Origin: Pipra filicauda
Taxonomy: Eukaryota > Chordata > Aves > Passeriformes > Pipridae
Length of the DNA stretch: 64,000 bases
Assembly (NCBI RefSeq): GCF_003945595.2
Contig: NW_024104617.1
Coordinates: 417,166-481,165 of the forward strand
Direction of reading: 5' to 3'
Each line of letters opens with the position of its first letter. Positions within the stretch are counted from its first letter, which is position 1. The translations under genes were made by a program, and so were the position numbers. The notes beneath the pieces are model-generated. The model saw nothing but the letters and a program-made list of their open reading frames with translations. It was not told the DNA's origin and did no database searches. Below are positions 38,101 to 51,400 of the stretch, one piece after another.

Positions 38101-41100
38101 TTTTGATCTAAATTCATAAGTTAAATCCAAATATCTAAGTGAACTTGACAGTGTCTGTCACTTGTCTGCAAGTAAATTCTTACATCTTCCCTACAGCACT
38201 GGAACATAAAGGTGCCAGTATGAGGATAAGCGCTACACATTATACAAAACAGCAGTAAATTAATGCCTTGTGTTGTAATGGAAAATCTCAATTTAAGATC
38301 TGAAGAGCAGTAAGAGAGAGAAGGAAAACTTGTAGCTATGATTTTTATCATAGCTGGTGGGATTTTTTTTCCAAATGAGGTCACAGAAACAGATTGGAGA
38401 ACTACATTTAAGAGGCTCCTCCTTCCCAAGCACAATAGGAATAAGCCCATCATTCTTCTTGTGGTTCAAACTATTCAAAATTAGGTGGCTCTTGTGCCCA
38501 TGTTACTGAGGGTGGAATTTGTCTTAGCAGAGTGCAAAAAACCAAACAAGGTTCTCAATGAGAAAGCCCTGAAAAGATATGATATCTATATGACAAGTTA
38601 GACAAAGAGTATGTGCTGCGCTACACTTTTCAAACACTGCTGCCATTGAGACCCTGTACAGACTCATGATTGGCTTAACCCATCTGGTGGTGGGCTGACA
38701 CTACAAGAGTGGTCCTGCATCCCTCTTCTCTCCTCATGTCCATCTGCATGCTCCTGGTTTTGTGGATATATGGCAAGGCTGCTACTCCAAAGGAAAATTA
38801 GTAGTCTTATGGATTAATTTTCTGTCACATCAACTACCCCTGAGGTCCCTCAACTGCTATAGCTGTTGAAGGGAAGTGAGAGGAATGGATGATTGCAGGT
38901 TGCCTTTAACTGGAGTAATTAAATCCTTAAACCAGAGTAAATAAACCTTTTGTACCACTGTACATCCACTCTTCCCAAACCCTGCATATTCAGAGCATAT
39001 TACTCCAAAAAGAGATGACACTACCTGTTGTTCTTCCTTTCTACAAAAAGACAGACTCTATCAGCATTAGGAAATAATTCAGTTGTGGAATTCATTGTAA
39101 CAACTGTTAAAGTCAGGAGTGAAAATGGGTATAATGGTTTGAAAACTGAATAGACAAGTTCCCAACCACCAGTGGCTATTAAACAATCTCGCTCAGATTA
39201 TTGTGTAGAATATTGTATATTGTACAGAAGACCCTAAATCACTAACCACAAGGGATAGGAAAACCTACCCTATGTCTTACACTTCTTAATTTTTCTTCTA
39301 CACTTCCTTTCATCATCATTCCTGCCTATCATAGAAAACAGCATTAGGGTGTCAGGGATCCTCTTCATCTCAGCCAGTATGCCAGTTCTTATGTGGATGT
39401 ACCTACATCTCACAGGAGTTTGGCACCTCATCTGTAATCACTGAGTCCCTCACAGGAAAGTAGTCTTATCACTACCATTCTTGCCATGCCACTAGCAAAA
39501 GTTTACAAATGCTGAACTCCTCTGTAAAGAGTTGCTTGCAAAATAAAGCCTGAAAAGGGGACAAAAAAAGGAGAACCATGAAGCTGAATATCTTCAAAAA
39601 GAATATGGAGCAAGAAAACCACTATGGCTGCAAAGAGAGTTGCTTTTGGACCAAATGAAATCAGTAAAGATGACATTTTTAACTAAAAGGATAAATAAGA
39701 AAAATACTAAGAGGAAATATTAATTTTTAAATTAATGCATTTTAGATTTCAAATTTGATTTAAATTTCACCTATTAGCTTAAGCTTTTGCATAAAGATTC
39801 AGGTTTAGACAGATCAACGTTCTCTGCAGAAGGGGCCATTAGTTCTCATTATGCTGGAGGGGATGCAGGCAGAGGTTTTAGTACTGCTGTTCACTGGAGC
39901 CCCCATTCCAAAGGACATTAATGGGCCTTTTACCCTAGAAGGAAACCAGGATGCCATAAAAACATATCTGCAAATGAAAGCAGGTGCTCAAGAATACTCT
40001 GGAAGAAAGATGCTTTCCTTAACCTGAAGACAAAGGATTGGTGTGAACTCAGCTCAGATATGTCTGATCATGCATGATCATGAAACACGGTCCTCTCATG
40101 TACAGACTCACATTCAGAGAGAAAGACCTTTGGCAGAATGGCTCTTCTGACTTTTATTTTTAGTTTATCGTAGAGGGGGAGTCCCAAAACCAGGCAGAGT
40201 ATAGTTTGACAGGCATTCCCTCTTGAATCCTGAATCTCACCCAAGTCCCATGATCAGCTGGACACTCTCCTGTCTCCCTAAGACACAGCCACTGCAGGGC
40301 AGACAGTCCCTAGAGAAAGCTCCACACCAGGAACAACAGCAGGCACATTAGGAGCAGCAAAGCTTTCAAAGGTGTGTTACAGAGCTGGTCACAGAAGGCA
40401 TGAGGGGGTCAGGAGGAATAGAAAGGATAGTCTGCAGACAGTTTTGGCACCCACAGCCCATGGAGCATACTTACCGACTGGGAAGGAGAAAGGCAGTCCT
40501 ATATTTAGCTATAAAGGCAGATAGGTTCTCTTAAGAAATGCTCATAGCTTTGATCATCATGGCTAGGCTTCGCAAATGAAGATCTGGGGACACAGCTTTG
40601 AAAGGTTAACACAAAGCAACAGCCTTGTCCCTGCCCTTCTGTAAGAGGCCAGCAGCAGTCCCTGCATTCCGCCACTGTCACCACCCTCTCTGCTCTCTCG
40701 CCTCCCAAGTGCTAAGGCTTGTCACAGAAGCCTCTGCTCGCTCTCCCACAGAGCCCCACTCATTTATTGCTGCTCAGACATACAACACCCATGCACGTCT
40801 TGGCCACTGCCATTTTTGATCACAGACTAGGAAGGAAACACAACTGTTTGATAATTTTATAATTGGACACTAAATTTAGATTATTCAGGCTTGTTGTCCA
40901 GAAGCAAAAGGGCATTTCCTTAACCCATCACACTGCAGAGTTTGCAAGTCAGATAATTTGTAGTCTGCTGAAGACACAGACCTGAACTCAAGTCTTCCTG
41001 TTGCTCTTTAAAGCTATTTTTGCTGTCTAAATGCTAAGGATTCAGAAAAGCTGCACAATGCACATCACAGCTCTACTCCTTGTTTTCCACAGACACATTT

Positions 41101-44100
41101 CTCTCCATCAGGAGCCCATGGCAGCGAGGCAAAGGGAAGGCAGAAAATTGCAGATGTTTCCCTTTTCTGCAGGGAAAACAGTTTCGAAGAGCATAGGGGA
41201 TGGAGACTGCTCATTCTCCACACATTTCGGAGCTTCAAGGAAGGAAGGTGCTCCTGGTTGTCCTCCTTCCTCTTGGCTGCCAAGCCTGGGGAGGCTTTAA
41301 CATTGCTGTTTGACCCCCGGCATTCCTGCAGCAGGGGACAATTGAAGCCCAGAGAGAGATGTATTCTGCCTTCTTGGATGCCTGATCACAGATGTGATCT
41401 CCACCTCCCCAGCATTCTCCTCACCATTACACAGACACATCTTGTTCGTGCAAGCACAGAAAGACAGGGAGCTGACTGGGAAAGCCTTTACCTTCACAAA
41501 AAAATTTGCTTCTGTTCCAGCACCTAAGGTAAATTATCAATAGCAAATCTCAACATTTAGTAATTTGTTTTTAATTTAAGGGAATCTCCTGACGAAAAAG
41601 TTATTTTTTTAGTATGGTGAGCACTTTTTGAGATAATATTGTGTTTCAATGAAGACCAGCTTTTCCATAGAAAATAAAGTTTCCTTAGACCCAGACCCAC
41701 TCTAAGAACTAAGGTGGTTTTCAGCACACCAAACTCCACAGGTGATGCAAATCCCTTCTTTTTTTCTGACCAATCTTACATATTTTCCCTAATGGGTTTT
41801 GATAAAAGTTTGGCTTGAGATTTTTTTTCCTCTCATCAACATAACTTTTCAACACTGAATTTTCTCTTGGAAGTCACAGGTTTTGCTAGAACTATCCAAG
41901 GTGTTTTCAGTGCTCCAAAACTGTAATCTTCCACAAACTGCAATAATCAACTAGTTTAAAATTCCAGATCATTCATGAAAGCAAAATGTAAACAAAATTA
42001 AATGCAGATTTACCCTTGACACAAAGATATTTGCATAACCGTCATCATTAATTCCTAAACTTAGTTTGAATTTGATGGTATCAGCCCCGAATTTCATATC
42101 AGCTACCTTACTAAAAAGCTTGTGATTGCTTCAAAAATATACAAGCTTTGCAAAGTTTGCTCTGTTTTCTAAAATCCATGTTCCCCACAGTATGTAAAAA
42201 TGCTAACATCTGACCATTTCCAGAAGAATCTCTTTATTTGCTTTTTGCTATGCTAGATATTGAAGCGAGACAAACTGGCCAGCAGCTCTCTGAGTTGTTT
42301 ACTTAACCATTTACAAAGAGGAGATCTCAGCAGAAATAAATGGTGGTATTGCCCCTTATCATATAATCTGAATGGAGGATCTCTGTTTCTCCCTTCAGGA
42401 CCCTCCAGTCCAAATCTCCAGGCCTACTCCAAAGTTCAGTCCTACTTCTCTGGAGACCAAGGAGTTTGCTATAATGAATAATGAACAATACGTTGCTCTG
42501 CACAAACACTGTCTGGGTGTGAGCTCCAGGGGCCGGGAGCAGGATGTGGTTACAGCTGAGTGTGTCTCAGCACCAGCACTGCTTTCTTGGTTGTCCTACC
42601 AAGCCCCAGCTCAATTCCTGGGGAGAGTGGACTAGCCTTTTCTGAACAACCATGCAACAGGAGGAGCATTCTTTGCTGAAAAAGCAGATGTTTTCAAGTC
42701 ATGTTTGACCGCTTAGTAATTATTCTGCTATGCGTATCACATTGTGAAATGCATTCACCAATTCATAAGCCTGGTGTGCCAGTGGCCCAAGAATTTCTTG
42801 ATGCCCAAGAACTGTCTCCCAGCTTCTACACCAGTTACACTGCCCTAAGCACAGTGCCAAGACCAGGAACTCGTCCATCCAGTGCTGCTGCCAAACCACT
42901 CGTGCTGTGGAACCACAGTCCAAAACATACAATGTTTAGTCACAAAACTTGCTTAGGCAGCTGCTGAAAAGGAGAGACAAGTTTCTTACACACGCATAGT
43001 CCCAAATGACCTATCTAATATGTCATTCAAGATGCTTCAAAAAGTGTCATCTAAACTCAAATATTATTTCAATCATCTAAAAAGAAGCCACTCCTCTGAG
43101 AGTCAGAGCTCTGGTTCACACGCACCGAGGTGGTGAAGTGGGTAGACATCCACTGCCCATTTGCTGCTCAGACACAGGTTGCAGTGACTGCAGCAAGGAA
43201 AGCTGAACAACATCTGAAGCAGCTTCTAGACCCCCACAGTTTCTGCCCAGTGCTTCAAAGTAAATGGAAATTGTACCACTGTACGCTCTCAGAAAGGCCA
43301 TTGTGGTAACCCACTCCTGTTTCAAAACACCAAATGCAGGTAAAAACATGACACATCGTGCTAAGGGGCTTTTTGAATGCACATTTACTTTAAGACAGCA
43401 GTGTAGTAGTCTCTAGAGGTTACCTGGTTTTGAAGCTGAGAGCACAAGACATGACTTCTGATCACCTGGAAACCCTTATGCTGGATCACAGCTCTCCTGT
43501 GGATAAGGCAGTACTGCCAACAGCTCACTCCTCATTTGTGCACATTTCTTTTCCAGTACTTCTCACTATGTTATTACAGCTTTTGCCTCATGTTTTAGCA
43601 AAATTATAACCTTATCTAGCATTTATCTACTGTATTCTTCTAGTTATGATGATATTTTTAAAGTTTCTTTTGACTCATTTTTTATTTCCCAAAAATATTA
43701 TTGTAGCCTGGAGAAAGACTAATGTCAAGATGGGCCTAACTGAATCCAGGGTGGAGAAACTTTTGATATGCTTCCAGACCATATAATTCTCTAGTCAGGC
43801 CTCTCGAGTATCCGAAAAAAACAACTTTCCCAGGCCCTGCATGCCTGTGAGATGTTGGAGAATAAAGCACCCAGTCTTTCTGAGAGGTAAGGTGCTGATT
43901 ACACAACTTTCAGCACATCCTGAAAGCTGATTTCAAAAACTAATATTGCTTTTGGCATCACACAGTTCTTCACATAGCATTAGGAGGGGAAAGCAAGTGC
44001 AGGAAGGTGAGGGTTTTTTAATATAACTCAGAAAGAAGTATGGAGTTGAGAAATAAGACCCAACTACCCAAAAGCCAACTCAGACTTAGCCAAAACTTAG

Positions 44101-44491
44101 CTGTATCATTCATGACATTTTGTTTCTGTCCTCTCAATTCAGTGTGGTCGTGCATCAAAGGCTGCTCCACAAAATTATTAAACTGAAATTTTTACACACT
44201 CTCCTCTAGCTAGTATCCTGAATGGGTGTGCTGCAGAATTGCAGTATAAACTGCTGTACATGGAGACAGAAAAGCTCAAGAGATTTCAAAAATGCTCATA
44301 AAACAAAAGTTGTTCTTGCCAAACTGATGACATGACTGGTTCTAGACACATTCAGTAGGCAAGAAAAGACACCAAAAATGACCAAAACTTCAGCACCTGC
44401 CACAGAGTAATTTTCTTGTTAAAAGTTCTTGGTTAGACTCCAAAGCAGGCTAAACAAACAAACCTTTTTTAATACATAAGCAAATATTTTC

Positions 44492-44580
44492 CACACACAC
44501 ATATATATATCTCCATATATATCCATATATAATATATACTATACATCCATACATATATATTTCCATATATATATATATTT
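44492..44580. repeat. AT-rich microsatellite
   Basis: A short (CA)n run leads into about 80 bp of interrupted (AT)n with CCATATAT-type variant units. It is able to form hairpins and is expected to be length-polymorphic. Confidence 0.9.
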
Positions 44581-46584
44581 GGAAAAGTAAAAAGGGAAAT
44601 GAGAATTTCCCCTCTAAGCTGGAAGCAAAATTTTCTTTATTGGCAATTCTTTCCCTACCCGAGTACCTTTCCCTAAATTACAATAGTGTACAAAGAATCT
44701 TCCCTTCACACTTCTCATATTCAAGCTATCCCAAAACATTCACCAAGCATACTAACACAACACTGGCTGTGTACCAAGACAGCCTCCTGAACACTGATTT
44801 TACTTAACATAAGAGGGACCTTGAGTTCAGTCTGGATAGGAGATGTCTGTGTAGCTGCTCCCTCCTGCCCCACAAAGCCAGCACCCATATGCGATGCTTC
44901 CTTGCATCCCACTGCCTCTTCTTCCCATCCTCACAGGGGAGGTCACCCCTCTCAGCACCTCCTTCTCCCCCCTCTTGCACTGAAGAACGACTTTAAATCA
45001 GGATCACTTCACCAATGCTGATTGGAAGCCAGAGAGACCTGAGGATAGATGGAGCCGCTGGCCTCCCCGAGCTCCATTCACCAGTGATATTCCCAGAGCA
45101 GCATGATTCCTTTAGCATGGCTGTGATAGCAGAGAGTTCTGGGCACGAGTGGAGACCTCTCTCTGCCAGGTGCTGCACAAACAGCTTAAATTCATAGTTC
45201 ACTGAAAAAACAACCAGAACCTGAAATGGACACTCCCTTCCTTCAGAGCAAGGGAAGGGAAAATAAACAAGTGAGATAGATAAATATAAGTCAGCAGAGA
45301 AATTAGTGTCTAGCCTAGAAAGTATTTCAGAAAAAGGATGAGCCTCTAAAAATGACAGCTTGAGAGAGAAACACAGTTGCCAGGAATCAGACTGCTTTCC
45401 CACCAGGTTTAAGATGTTTTAACAAAATGCAATTCATTTCTTCTGCCCTGAAAGAACATGTAAGCATTCTTTTAATCAGTGGGAATTTTTCTCAACCTTC
45501 AACTCACGGCTGTTTTCATCCTTGGCTTCGGAGCAAAAGGCTTTACCCTTGGAGAGACAAAAAAATAACAAAACAAAAAAAGAAAAACAGGGTCAGAAAA
45601 AATGCCACCAGTTTCATTTCCAAGACAAAAGAGGACTTCTGAGATTGCAAGCAGGTTGGCACTAAGCCTTTGAGGTTACAGTATTTTCCCCAATGTATTT
45701 TCCGTTATGGAGGAATAGAGGTGCTATTGAAGGCAGCCCATTGACAACACAGTACTGGGACACAACTAATCATTCTGCTGTTCTCCTGCACGTTCATCTC
45801 TATCAGGTATTTAAGCTAATTTGGAGGGAACAGAGACCACAGTTTTATGCTAAGCCTGTGAGGAGGACAGAAATCTGTCTTTTGCCTGGGAACACTGACT
45901 GGATAATTTCTCAAGTCTGCCTTTCTTCAACAGCTAGACATCCAAGAAAATAAGGAACACCACAGCCTTCTCTTCTCATACCTGTTATGTTTAAGGTAAA
46001 GAGAGATTTTGAAAGAGGTGTTCTCAAAAATGGAGAAGAATAAACCCAAGGAGAAGGACAAAACCACGAAACCTAGTGAGCAGCTATCAATCAGCAGTAG
46101 AAACAGATTATGCAGTTTATTTAAGTTGGGCTTGCTGCATACTTTGGCATCTGAGCCACATATTGGCTGGGTCAGATTTTTTCCCAGGTCTTTTCTGAGC
46201 ATACTGCTCCCAAGACGGTCTCCTTAATAACCAAATTCACTCATCCAGAGGCCTTTTCCAGCAGCAATGCCTTCATAAGCATATAATTCTGGCAGGCAAA
46301 TTTGCTTACGGTGACTTAGTATGCTCATGTGGGACATCAGGGAGCTGACTAACTCCTCTGCATTTGATGTCCACAACACATGGTCAAATGGAATGGGTCT
46401 ATTCTCTTCCATCACAAACCCAGTGCAGGTGGGCCAAGCGCATGCCCCATATGGAACCACGAGCAGTGCTGACCTTTGGTGCTCGTGGCTCTTCTTTTTT
46501 CCCAGAAATCTTTCCCAGAACAAACCCTTTTCTTTCCTTATGTAAAACAAGGCTTAGCACTAACAAATCCAGCATAAATCTGCT

Positions 46585-46878
46585 TTTTAGCAGGGCCTGT
46601 TGAAATAGGACAAGGGGCAATGGTTTTAAAACAAAGGAGGGTCAATTTAGATTAGATATAGAGAAGAAGTTTTTACAATGAGGCTGGTGAAACACTGGAA
46701 CAGGCTGCCCATAAAGCAACCTGGTAGATGGCCCAACCCTGGAAACATTCAAGTTCAGGTTGGATGAGGGTCAGGGTAACCTAATCTAATTGAAGATGTC
46801 TCCAGTCATTGCAGAAGGATTGGATCTAGATGACCTTCAAAGGTCCCTTCCAACCCAACTGTTCTATGATTCTATGAT
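46585..46878 (+). mobile_element. CR1 LINE 3' end, relatively well preserved
   Basis: A 5'-truncated CR1 copy of about 290 bp in plus orientation. The order of blocks is typical: 'gacaaggggcaatggtttta', 'tttagattagatatag', 'gtgaaacactggaacaggct', 'ggaaacattcaagttcaggt', 'cagaaggattggatctagat', 'gtcccttccaacccaact'. It ends in two copies of an ATTCTATG-like octamer (TTCTATGATTCTATGAT) with no poly-A tail, a CR1 hallmark. It matches the family much better than the copy at 890-1,555, so it is younger, but it is far too short to be active. The 5' edge is approximate. Confidence 0.95.
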
Positions 46879-48426
46879 AAACCAAAGGGTTTCATTAATC
46901 TGATGTCTTCTTGTTGTCAAAGCAGTATCAGACAAAAACTACCTTTTTTACCTAAGGAAAGCAAGTTCCAAAAAAAGTTACACAGCACAGACTTTAGAAA
47001 AACATTATGTTATCATGCAACTAATCCCAGTTTGTCATCACATTAGGTATTCAAGCTATTCCAAACTCATTCTCACAGTAACACTTGTAAGCCATATTAA
47101 TCATAATTTTAGAGTACATTTATCTACAGATAGCAACCAATTGATTACTTAAAAGTTCAGTGAGCTAAAAAAAAAAAATGACTTTTTCCTCAAGAGGTAA
47201 ATACTTGGTGTCCAAAATATGCCACTGAAATATGCATCCAAGCATTTAAAAAATATATTTAATAAAGAGGAGTGCTTCTCCAAGTCAGCAACTCTTGGGA
47301 ACTAAAGCATGTATTTCTGTAACAATGGATTTGCTAATGTAGGCATTGTTACTGTAGATGTGTTTTTATTTGCATTCACTGGTGCTGTAGTTTGCATGAG
47401 AATCCACAAATACAGCATGCTATGTTTCTTACATCCCAAAAATTCAGTATTGCACTACTGAGGCTCAACATGTTAAGTATATCAGTGATGTTCTCAACAG
47501 CACAAAGCACGTATTTAATCTGCTGCCTATTTGCAGATGCTGTTTTGCACCTGTAGTAATAAGGCAGTGAGACTGAAAGTCTTCAGAAGCTTTGTGTCAG
47601 CACAATTATATGGGAATCTAGAGAGGTTTGCAATGATGCAAACTAACTTCTCTTCTGCCTTACATCTACGGAGTGTGTTTATGTATGGGCCTGTCAGCAG
47701 TATTCAGGTAACCTTCAGCATCAGCTGGATGCTGCCTTATGAGATGGTGCCTGTGAGATCTGATTAATTCTGCCCTGTATTTTGAACCTCTCCTCATAAA
47801 CAGGACAGTATCAGCAAGACAAGCAATAATGATGGTGGACAGAAAGAGTTCTGCAGGGCTGTCAGATTCAGGGCATTTCCCAGCACTTTAATAAGTGTCC
47901 CTAGATGAGATTTCCAGAGGGACATCAGTCTGAAGCCAAAAAATGATTGCTATAAAAGGTAGTACTGGTATGAGCTTGTGCTTGTTTTCCTCACTGCCAC
48001 AGACTGAGAAGAATGAGGTAAATGACTCAGCTCTCTCCACACGTGTATAATGGCATTTCCACCAGCCCTGGAAGATCACAGCTCTGTGACATGCAATACC
48101 TCAGATCAGGGAATCTCTGCCATCATAAAATCAGGCTTCTTCACAAAGACTTTCAACTCATGGGATATTCCTACAGTGAATATAATCAACCCCAGTTTAA
48201 AGCTGGCAGCCAAAGCAGGGAAGAACTTGCAAAAAGATCACACACATGGGTCGGTCTTCTGTGGCAGATCCACTCAATTCCAGGCAAGTACTTAAAATGC
48301 AAAACTCTCATAAATTTAAAACTGAATTTTCACCACCTCCTGTATTGGAGGTCATGCTGAAGAGTACTATTAAAATTGAATTCAGCCCAAGATCTTATGA
48401 TTAAAATAATTTTTAAATGTAGCCTT

Positions 48427-48444
48427 AAAAAAAAAAAAAAAAAA
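48427..48444. repeat. Poly-A tract
   Basis: Eighteen consecutive A residues. No retrocopy body was recognised upstream. Confidence 0.85.
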
Positions 48445-51400
48445 GAGCAAAGACAAGATCTGCAATAACACAGAGAAAATTAATTACCTAGGCAAACTCC
48501 TTTTCAAGTTCATGACTCATGCCAGCATATAAATGTCTGCATGAAGCCAGTTCTTAATGCTAATTTTGTCACTGTAAGAAAATTGTAACCCTCTCTGAGA
48601 AAAACTGAGTGCATACCTTGCTGTTGATTTTTCAAGACTCTGACTGGCAGTGCTGTACTGTAACTGCAGATTTCTGCTAATGCTCTAAAATGCTTTATAA
48701 ATTTAATCTTCCACCGCAGATATAAGAGACTCCTGGCCATTCTGCAGTTGGCCTCAGCTGCACAGAAGCTGTGGTCACAGACATTTAATTTGTTCCTTTT
48801 TACTGAATATAGGCATGGCAAGATTATCACTTAATAGGTCAAAAATCCCATTCCGTATAATGACAATAACACGGTACAAAGAGCACAAGGAGTAGGAGCA
48901 AGAAAATATGCATTTTTGTTAGAGCTAGTTCGTGGTTCAAAGCATACCCCTCTGCTTCTTCCCTGCCAGAAGCTGACGTGTTTTTCAGCCAGTGCTGGCA
49001 CCAGGTCGCAGTGTCGCAGCGCTGACAGGGTTTCTGAAGGAGCCAGCCCTATCTGCCTCCACAAGACCCCTTCTTGGAACTATCACCTCTTATCACAGAG
49101 TTAATTTAGAGACATGAACTACCAACTGCAGGTATCTGCTTTTAATATAAGAATTACCAAAGTGCTCCTTGTTTGGGCTTTTTTTAATCTTGGAGCATTG
49201 TTAGAGAAAGCAAATGAGTCTGATGGCCCATGTGCACAGCCCTACTTGACCACATGGTGCCAAAAGCTACATGCACCACAGCTACAAGTACCCATTACAA
49301 GGGCAGCATCTCTATTAGGGGTCACAAGCTCATTAAACAGGGGAAAAAAAGAAACATGGGCACACTGACATGGGTGCTTCTCTCCACTGGTGACAGGCAG
49401 AGCCCAGCCAGTGCAGGGAGGAGGGACCCACCACAGCAGGTGCAGCAGCACTGCTGGGCTGCACCACCCCAAAAGCTGTTGGTCCTTTTCATCTCCCTTG
49501 GTAAGTCCCTGGCAATGAGTGGGATGCTCACATTAGAGGTGTAATTAACACAAGGACCTAGTTGTGACAGGCCCTCTCCAAACATGTAGCCACAAAAGGG
49601 GCCTGAAGCACCGTATTTTACAAGGCACTGAGCACAGCAGAGGTTTTTGGCTGGCAAACTGAGAGCAGGTCAAGTGTTCTGGCAGCCCATGTCATGCCAC
49701 AAGCTACCTTCCCACTACACAAAGCAAAAACAGCACAAGAAAAAGGACAAGATGGGGAAAACTGCCTCGTCCCCACCATCATTTTCTCCTCACCAGCTCC
49801 ACGCCTCTGGCAGTATGCACAGGGAGTGATGCTCAGCACCACGAAAGCCAAGGGCAGGGGGAAAATGCATCCTGTCACCTGCTCACCCAGGCTCCCCCAG
49901 TCACTGGGCACCCAGTGCTCCAGGTGTGCTGGTGCAACTGGTCCAGCGTTCACAGAGGCTCATGGAGCAGGGAAGGAGTAGGAGATGAAGGCAACAGGGA
50001 GTGCCCTGGTACAGTGCCAACCATCCCTATCCCGCTCTGCAGGGTGGCCAGGCTGGCCCCAGGAACGATCCCAGGGGAAGAAGATAAGAGTGGAGTGTAA
50101 GACAGTGCTCACCTCACTATGTACCACACAAAGCCACACAACAGAGTGTTTGCACACAAACCAGCGCGGATTCAAGCAGGGACACGTATATGATGCAGTG
50201 CCACATGGTCTGGAAGTCTGAGCCTGCACTTCCAAAGTGGCCTAGTCTTATCTTAAAGTGCCAAACGTAAGCACCATTTGGAGGCAACACAGGGAGCAGC
50301 ATCTCTGCATCCCATTTTCTAGGCTATATGGAGATAGCACCTAGATTCAGAGCTGTTAAGGGAAAGGTAACTAAAGCATGTTTGGTTTTTTGGGGTTCTT
50401 TTTCAAAGAAAAAATACATTTTGCATTTCTTTTAAGTTAATTTTAAATGTGACATGTTCGGTCAATAAATTAATTCCTTGCATATATTCTCAGAAAATGA
50501 AACAGAATATGGTCAGCCTAAATTGATTTTATGACTTTGTTATTATTTTTTATTCATACCACTGTCTTAGACTTACGCACACATGGAACAGTCAACTGGA
50601 CAAATATTAGCATTTCCAGCTAAAGTGGAATAAAACTACTTGCTGGATGTTCCAATGTTTCTGTAGCAAATCAATAATAAGTATTTAAATTGTTGTTTGG
50701 ACTTCAAAGCTAAGACGAATGAGGACATTCTCAATTCTTTCCTGCTGCTGTGCTTTCAGGCTGTGCCTTTTGCATAAGACCTGGTATGTGCAATTCACAT
50801 CAAAGAATAAGTTATACTTAAAAGCTACAGATCTTATTTTCAGAGCAACATGCCAGCCATCTCCCTACAATTTTACATTGATTTGGCTTGTTCATCTTAA
50901 TTGCAGTAACTGAAAAGCATCCACAGCAGTGTTATGTGGCATTAATACCTTCTTCATTATTGCATCCAGACAACATAGCACTTGTTTGCACTAACCACTC
51001 AGCATGCCAGGGAAGATCTATGGCACATTTCTGCTCACAAATCAATCCTATGCTAGACAGCTTCCAGAAACCAGGACAATTCTGGGGCTTGAGATCAAAC
51101 TTACATATGCTCATGATCATATTTTCAAGGTCCATTAATTTTGTCAGTGTCATTTCCCAAACACAAAGAATTCTGGTCTTTAGGTCAAATCTACTGATAT
51201 TTCACTAAATTTTGTGGGAGGTTGAAGAGAAAAGAATCTTTAGAAATGTTATCGTTGTGTTTATTTAACCAAGAGGCTCTTTGCTGGATATAGTACTGGA
51301 TATGTGATTTATTTATTATTTGATGCTCTGCTTAAGATGAATTCTTCTAAAGGCTTTAATCTGTATAACTAGAAGTGTGAGGGATGGCTATGTTTTACAG

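Larger units (their letters stand above)
24900..46584. other. Upstream intergenic DNA, no firm gene
   Basis: Contains the CR1 pieces and the exon-like segment listed separately. Homopolymer C runs occur near 33,985 and 34,355. Open frames such as 26,185-26,607 and 36,088-36,438 have no recognisable domain or consistent splice context. About 36,000-37,800 is slightly richer in G and C and may hide a decayed repeat, but no family could be named. Confidence 0.5.

Noticed and set aside
44993..45403. 136-codon minus-strand open frame
   Set aside because: No domain, no splice context and no codon pattern beyond chance.
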